DNA of 17,314 nucleotides from CAIWXH01 sp964555675 (lineage in GTDB: Bacteria > Chloroflexota > Chloroflexia > Chloroflexales > Chloroflexaceae). Location of the stretch: positions 1 to 17,314 of the forward strand of contig CAZKTU010000131.1 of NCBI GenBank assembly GCA_964555675.1, written 5' to 3'. Below are positions 14,530 to 17,314 of the stretch, piece after piece. The position numbers and the translations under genes were made by a program. Below the pieces are notes generated by a model. It had not been told where the DNA came from. It worked only from the letters and a program-made list of their open reading frames with translations, and searched no databases. Each line of letters opens with the position of its first letter. The first letter of the stretch is position 1.

Positions 14530-14589
14530 TTAGCGGAGCGTGCGGACACACTCGGAGCTGGTCACGGTGTTGACAGTGGCACTGGCCAT
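14530..14589 (-). CDS. Candidate 19-aa peptide gene with a perfect Shine-Dalgarno
   Basis: ATG at 14589 opens MASATVNTVTSSECVRTLR and ends at a TAA (14530-14532). AAGGAGGT (14601 to 14594), a perfect complement to the 16S rRNA 3' end, sits four bases before the ATG. It is the best ribosome binding site in the window. The peptide is Ser/Thr/Val-rich with one Cys (residue 14) and two Arg near its end. It has no membrane segment. It lies 93 bases after a C45-like Ntn hydrolase gene on the same strand and about 84 bases before a terminator-like hairpin that precedes the RIO kinase. It could be a leader peptide for attenuation, a small regulatory peptide or a ribosomally made precursor. I recognise no family. 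Confidence 0.5.
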   Translation of the reverse strand: MASATVNTVTSSECVRTLR

Positions 14590-14611
14590 GTTGACCTCCT
14601 TGCGTGTGTCC
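14544..14611 (-). repeat. 8-bp inverted repeat enclosing the micro-ORF start
   Basis: GGACACAC in the leader (minus strand, 14611 to 14604) can pair with GTGTGTCC inside the coding part of the micro-ORF (14551 to 14544). The pairing would enclose the Shine-Dalgarno and start codon in a loop. It is short and may be chance. Confidence 0.3.
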
Positions 14612-14682
14612 AGAAGAAGCTATCTGCCGACGAGTGTAGCCGGGCCCGCCGCGCCGCGCATCGGTCTCAGGGCTGAGTAGAG

Positions 14683-15762
14683 CTAGTCCAGACTGTGGCG
14701 CACATACTCGTTGCTGCAGGGCGGCCCGTCGGTGATGTACAGGGCCAGATCGTGCAGGTCGACCACGACCGAGACCACGCTCTCATAGTACTCCTCGGGC
14801 GGCTCGTCCGGGTCGATGTGGAAGCAGACCGAGTAGGGGTGCCCCTGGTGGTCGCGCAGGGCCGCCTGCACGTCGTCCAGCCCCAGAGGGCCGCGCCCGC
14901 GCAGCAGTTCGTCGAGGCGCGCGTGGCGTCGGTGCGAGTGGGGGTTGGTCTCGACGTTGCGCTCGGAGACCCCGAGGGCCGCGGGGTCCACGAAGTGGTT
15001 CGCGTGGACCAGGCAGCCGCCGACGCAGCGGCTTGCCCCCGCGCGGTCGGGCGAGGTCTCGAGGTTGACGACCTGGTCGGGGGCCTGGGCGAGCATGAAG
15101 TTGGCCGAGCACGAGCGATCCTCGCCCGCCACGACGGCCACGGCCGCGTCGAGGTCGCGGCTGCGCAGGATCTCGTAGCAGCGGGTGTGGAAGGGGCGGC
15201 GCAGGCGCGACCAGTCGTCGGCGTGGCTGGTCAGCCCGTTGATCATCAGGCCCAGGCCGGCGCTGTTCAGGCCGATCTTGCCGCCGAAGATCCCGGCCTC
15301 GCTGAAGGCCAGGCTCGCGAAGCCGTCGGGGTCAACGCTGTGCAGCACCGCGCCGCGCACCCCGGCGATCCAGTCCCAGTTCTCGCCCAGCAGCAGGTGG
15401 CCCGTGGTGGTGGCCTCGGGCAGCAGGGCGAAGGCGGTGCAGCCGTCGGGGACCGGCTTCTCGGCGAACTCGTCGTAGAACAGCTCGTAGCGCACATTCA
15501 GGGCCGCGATCGCGGCGAAGGCGACGCCCGCGCCGGCGGCGATACCGCGCATGCCCTCGTAGTAGGCGGGGCTCTGGGCGCGCACGGCCTCGGCGTAGCG
15601 CCCAGCGCGCGCCAGGGTCTCGTCGCGCGTCAGCTTCAGCTCGCGCTCGAAGCGGCTGAAATAGAGCTCGAGGTTGTGTGCGATCTGCGCGCGCAGCGCC
15701 TCGCCATGCTGCGCCCCTTGGGTGTACGGCGAGCCCTCCAGGCGGACAAGGGGCAGGGCCAT
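14683..15762 (-). CDS. C45-type acyl-CoA:6-aminopenicillanate acyltransferase-like Ntn hydrolase
   Basis: 359 aa, ATG with GGGAG about ten bases upstream. The motif DGCTAF (106-111) followed by HLLLGENWDW (122-131) is the autoprocessing site of the peptidase C45/AAT family, in which cleavage before Cys108 would expose the N-terminal nucleophile, and Asn128 lies in the conserved GxNWDW box. Family segments IFGGKIGLNSAGLGLMIN (158-175) and HANHF (253-257) follow. A normal-sized protein of about 360 residues is expected to split into chains of about 107 and 252 residues. Fungal relatives make penicillin, but bacterial members mostly have unknown amide substrates and may hydrolyse or acylate small peptides or amino acids. 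No signal peptide is visible, so it is probably cytoplasmic. It is upstream of the 19-aa ORF. Confidence 0.88.
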   Translation of the reverse strand: MALPLVRLEGSPYTQGAQHGEALRAQIAHNLELYFSRFERELKLTRDETLARAGRYAEAVRAQSPAYYEGMRGIAAGAGVAFAAIAALNVRYELFYDEFAEKPVPDGCTAFALLPEATTTGHLLLGENWDWIAGVRGAVLHSVDPDGFASLAFSEAGIFGGKIGLNSAGLGLMINGLTSHADDWSRLRRPFHTRCYEILRSRDLDAAVAVVAGEDRSCSANFMLAQAPDQVVNLETSPDRAGASRCVGGCLVHANHFVDPAALGVSERNVETNPHSHRRHARLDELLRGRGPLGLDDVQAALRDHQGHPYSVCFHIDPDEPPEEYYESVVSVVVDLHDLALYITDGPPCSNEYVRHSLD

Positions 15763-15802
15763 CGGCGGTGTTCTCCCTATGCGGAATTGAGTATCTGTTT
15801 TC

Positions 15803-15945
15803 TACCACGAAGATCACGAAGTGCGCGAAGGGCTAGAGCAAATACAGTGCCTCAGTTGGACACCTGCGCCAAGCGAGCGGCTCGCAACGACTCGCCACAG
15901 CACGGCTTCTCTCGCATCTTCGTGCCCTTCGTGCCCTTCGTGGTA
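15803..15945. repeat. Imperfect inverted repeat of CACGAAG nonamers
   Basis: The left arm (15803-15832) starts TACCACGAAG and continues with two more xACGAAG-type units at a nine-base period. The right arm (15916-15945) is its inverted copy, ending CTTCGTGGTA. About 24 of 30 bases match, and the outer ten are perfect, around an 83-base centre. It lies in the gene-free stretch upstream of the C45-like gene. This looks like a dispersed, non-coding intergenic repeat, possibly a MITE-like or REP-like element. I see no ORF inside it. Confidence 0.6.
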
Positions 15946-15962
15946 AAACCTCTAGCGCTTAA

Positions 15963-16172
15963 GGCCGCGTTGCACTAGGCCTCGCGAATATGCTTGACGA
16001 AGTTGACCCAAGCCGGCNNNNNNNNNNNNNNNNNNNNNNNNNNNNNNNNNNNNNNNNNNNNNNNNNNNNNNNNNNNNNNNNNNNNNNNNNNNNNNNNNNN
16101 NNNNNNNNNNNNNNNNNGGCCGCGTTGCACTAGGCCTCGCGAATATGCTTGACGAAGTTGACCCAAGCCGGC
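15963..16172. other. 100-N gap flanked by identical 55-base ends (assembly artefact)
   Basis: Bases 15963-16017 and 16118-16172 are identical and flank exactly 100 Ns (16018-16117). Both copies encode the last residues PAWVNFVKHIREA of the acetyltransferase and its stop. Two contigs that overlap by 55 bases were apparently scaffolded without being merged, so the gap probably has no missing sequence and 155 bases are surplus. The rest of 15763-16129 holds the CACGAAG inverted repeat and nothing else I can identify. Confidence 0.85.
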
Positions 16173-17143
16173 TGCTTGACGAAGCCGAGGGCCTCGTTGA
16201 TGCTCAGCATGGCCCGGTTGTTCGACTCGTTCCAGGTCTTCAGGGTCTTCACATTGTGACGGCGGGCGTAGTCGATCGCCCGTAGCTTGAGGGCCAGGGC
16301 GATCCCGCGCCGCCTGTAGTCGCGGCGCACCCCCGTCAGCCCCGTGTAGAGCTCGCTCGCGTCGGCCTGGCTCTTCCACAGGTTGCTCATGCCGACGTAG
16401 TGCTCGCCGTCCACCGCCACGAAGAAGCCGTCGAACAGGGCGCTGGGGTTGTTGAAGACGAAGTGCTCGAAGCTCTCGTAGGTGAACCCCGTCTGCGGCT
16501 CGGGGTGAGGCACGTCCTCAGACAACTTCAGGTCGAGCTCGTAGAGCTTGCGCCGGGCGTCGGGGTCGCTCGCCAGCAGCTCCTCGGCGGTGCGCACGGT
16601 GATGCCGTTGGCGCGCACGCGCGCTTCGTGGTCCGCGTAAGGCGCCGGGTCGAAGCTCGTCACGTCCAGGCGCGACTCCCAGTCGCGATGATCCTCATTA
16701 TAGCCGAGGGCCGCGATGAAGCGCAGCGCGTGGGCCTTGTCGGCGCGCGTGCGGCAGCGCAGGCGTATGGGGTCGAAGGGCGCCAGGGCCTCGCCGATCG
16801 TCGCGTAGATGGCCCGCCCGATGCCGCGGCCCTCGTGGTCGGGGCGCACCGCGATCTCGACGTGGAAGAGCTGCGGGTTGTACATGCTCTCGTGCTGGCT
16901 GTAGTTGGCGTAAGCCACAACCTGCTCGCCCAGCCGGGCCAGCCAGCGGTGATACTTGAGGTGGGCCGGCCTGTGGGCGTCGCCGTGCTTCCAGTCCTCG
17001 ACCGTGTCGGGGTACTCGGGGTAGACCAGATTGCCAACCGCCACGATGGCCGCATAGTCGGCGTCGCTATAGTCGAAATCGCTGATGAGCAGCCCCTCGG
17101 GGTGGGCCGGGGTCTGGGCGCCGATCGTCGTCGCGAGCGTCAT
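16130..17143 (-). CDS. Double-GNAT-domain N-acetyltransferase
   Basis: 337 aa from the ATG at 17143, which has GAGGGAG six bases upstream; a GTG 21 bases further upstream would place that ribosome binding site inside the gene. Two tandem GNAT folds are visible. The first has the acetyl-CoA loop motif HVEIAVRPDHEGRGIGRAIY (about 94-113). The second has LTGVRRDYRRRGIALALKL (about 269-287), followed by TWNESNNRAMLSINEALGF (303-321), the usual C-terminal GNAT signature. The second domain looks the better conserved. Tandem GNATs include mycothiol synthase MshD and peptide or antibiotic acetyltransferases, but the substrate here cannot be named. It is the most upstream gene on the minus strand of this window, and its end is duplicated across the scaffold gap. 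Confidence 0.9.
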   Translation of the reverse strand: MTLATTIGAQTPAHPEGLLISDFDYSDADYAAIVAVGNLVYPEYPDTVEDWKHGDAHRPAHLKYHRWLARLGEQVVAYANYSQHESMYNPQLFHVEIAVRPDHEGRGIGRAIYATIGEALAPFDPIRLRCRTRADKAHALRFIAALGYNEDHRDWESRLDVTSFDPAPYADHEARVRANGITVRTAEELLASDPDARRKLYELDLKLSEDVPHPEPQTGFTYESFEHFVFNNPSALFDGFFVAVDGEHYVGMSNLWKSQADASELYTGLTGVRRDYRRRGIALALKLRAIDYARRHNVKTLKTWNESNNRAMLSINEALGFVKQPAWVNFVKHIREA

Positions 17144-17314
17144 CGCTGTCTCCCTCGCCCCCACAGGGGCGGATTAGTTAACGCATGGTTTGGTACCCGG
17201 TTATTCTAGCCCCGCGCTCCCGCCGGGCCATCGGTCTGAGGACTCGGCCCGCCTGCGAAATGAGATGGAGGTGATAAAACGCACAAAGCCGGGCCGCTGT
17301 AACACTCGGTAACA
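17144..17314. other. Upstream region of the acetyltransferase and right window edge
   Basis: 171 bases without a gene. A TAGAAT on the minus strand near 17208 and an AT-rich TTAACTAAT near 17180 could serve as -10 elements for the acetyltransferase, but neither has a clear -35. GGAGGTGAT at about 17270-17278 resembles a strong plus-strand ribosome binding site, but no start codon follows at usable spacing before the window ends. Confidence 0.4.

Noticed and set aside
14446..14676. 76-aa plus-strand frame covering the micro-ORF region
   Set aside because: No ribosome binding site, arbitrary composition, and it runs antisense to the hairpin and the SD-bearing micro-ORF.
15803..15945. CRISPR-like periodicity of CACGAAG units
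   Set aside because: Units are nine bases with no spacers of 25-40 bases, arms are inverted rather than direct, and no cas gene is near.
16130..16172. Duplicated acetyltransferase gene end as a true tandem duplication
   Set aside because: The copies are identical, exactly 55 bases long, and end precisely at the N run, which points to contig overlap.
17264..17314. Start of a plus-strand gene at the right edge after GGAGGTGAT
   Set aside because: No ATG, GTG or TTG at usable spacing before the window ends; GGAGGTGAT alone is not enough.

Overview
The window is a high-GC (clearly above 65% by eye) bacterial scaffold fragment with densely packed genes. It holds about 14 protein-coding genes, one candidate micro-peptide gene and two 100-N scaffold gaps (9055-9154 and 16018-16117). 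Several traits fit a member of Chloroflexota, perhaps class Chloroflexia: an ArsS-type radical SAM gene, a membrane Ser/Thr kinase with an extracellular jelly-roll-like domain, a RIO-type kinase, DUF1565/beta-helix surface proteins, and Ala/Pro-rich linkers. That placement is an inference; no rRNA or other taxonomic marker is present. No tRNA, CRISPR array, insertion sequence or prophage gene was seen.

Layout. (1) Positions 1-2477, plus strand: two overlapping genes for secreted right-handed beta-helix proteins. The first is a lipoprotein cut by the left edge. (2) 2487-6034, minus strand: a hot-dog thioesterase, then an acyl-CoA dehydrogenase-like flavoprotein lacking the usual catalytic Glu, then a PAS/GAF sensor histidine kinase with its own extended -10 promoter candidate. 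(3) 6113-7649, plus strand: the radical SAM enzyme ArsS (arsenosugar-type chemistry) and a YfcE-type metallophosphoesterase. (4) 7817-10982, plus strand: a membrane redox cluster. It consists of a PepSY-like anchored protein with an acidic His-rich tail, a small anchored Ala/Pro-rich protein, a hairpin followed by a sequence gap, the flavin transferase ApbE, and a six-helix ferric-reductase-like haem protein.

(5) 11015-17143, minus strand, in transcription order: a double-GNAT acetyltransferase, an inverted-repeat intergenic element, a C45/acyltransferase-like Ntn hydrolase, a 19-aa ORF with a perfect Shine-Dalgarno, a strong hairpin, a RIO kinase, a perfect 32-bp palindrome, peptidyl-tRNA hydrolase, a pair of hairpins, and a transmembrane Ser/Thr kinase with a good promoter candidate.

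The least-explained parts are the micro-ORF, hairpin and RIO kinase arrangement; the redox cluster, where no ApbE substrate is visible and the scaffold gap lies in the middle; and the CACGAAG-type inverted repeat. The second scaffold gap is very probably an assembly artefact, because its two flanks are the same 55 bases.
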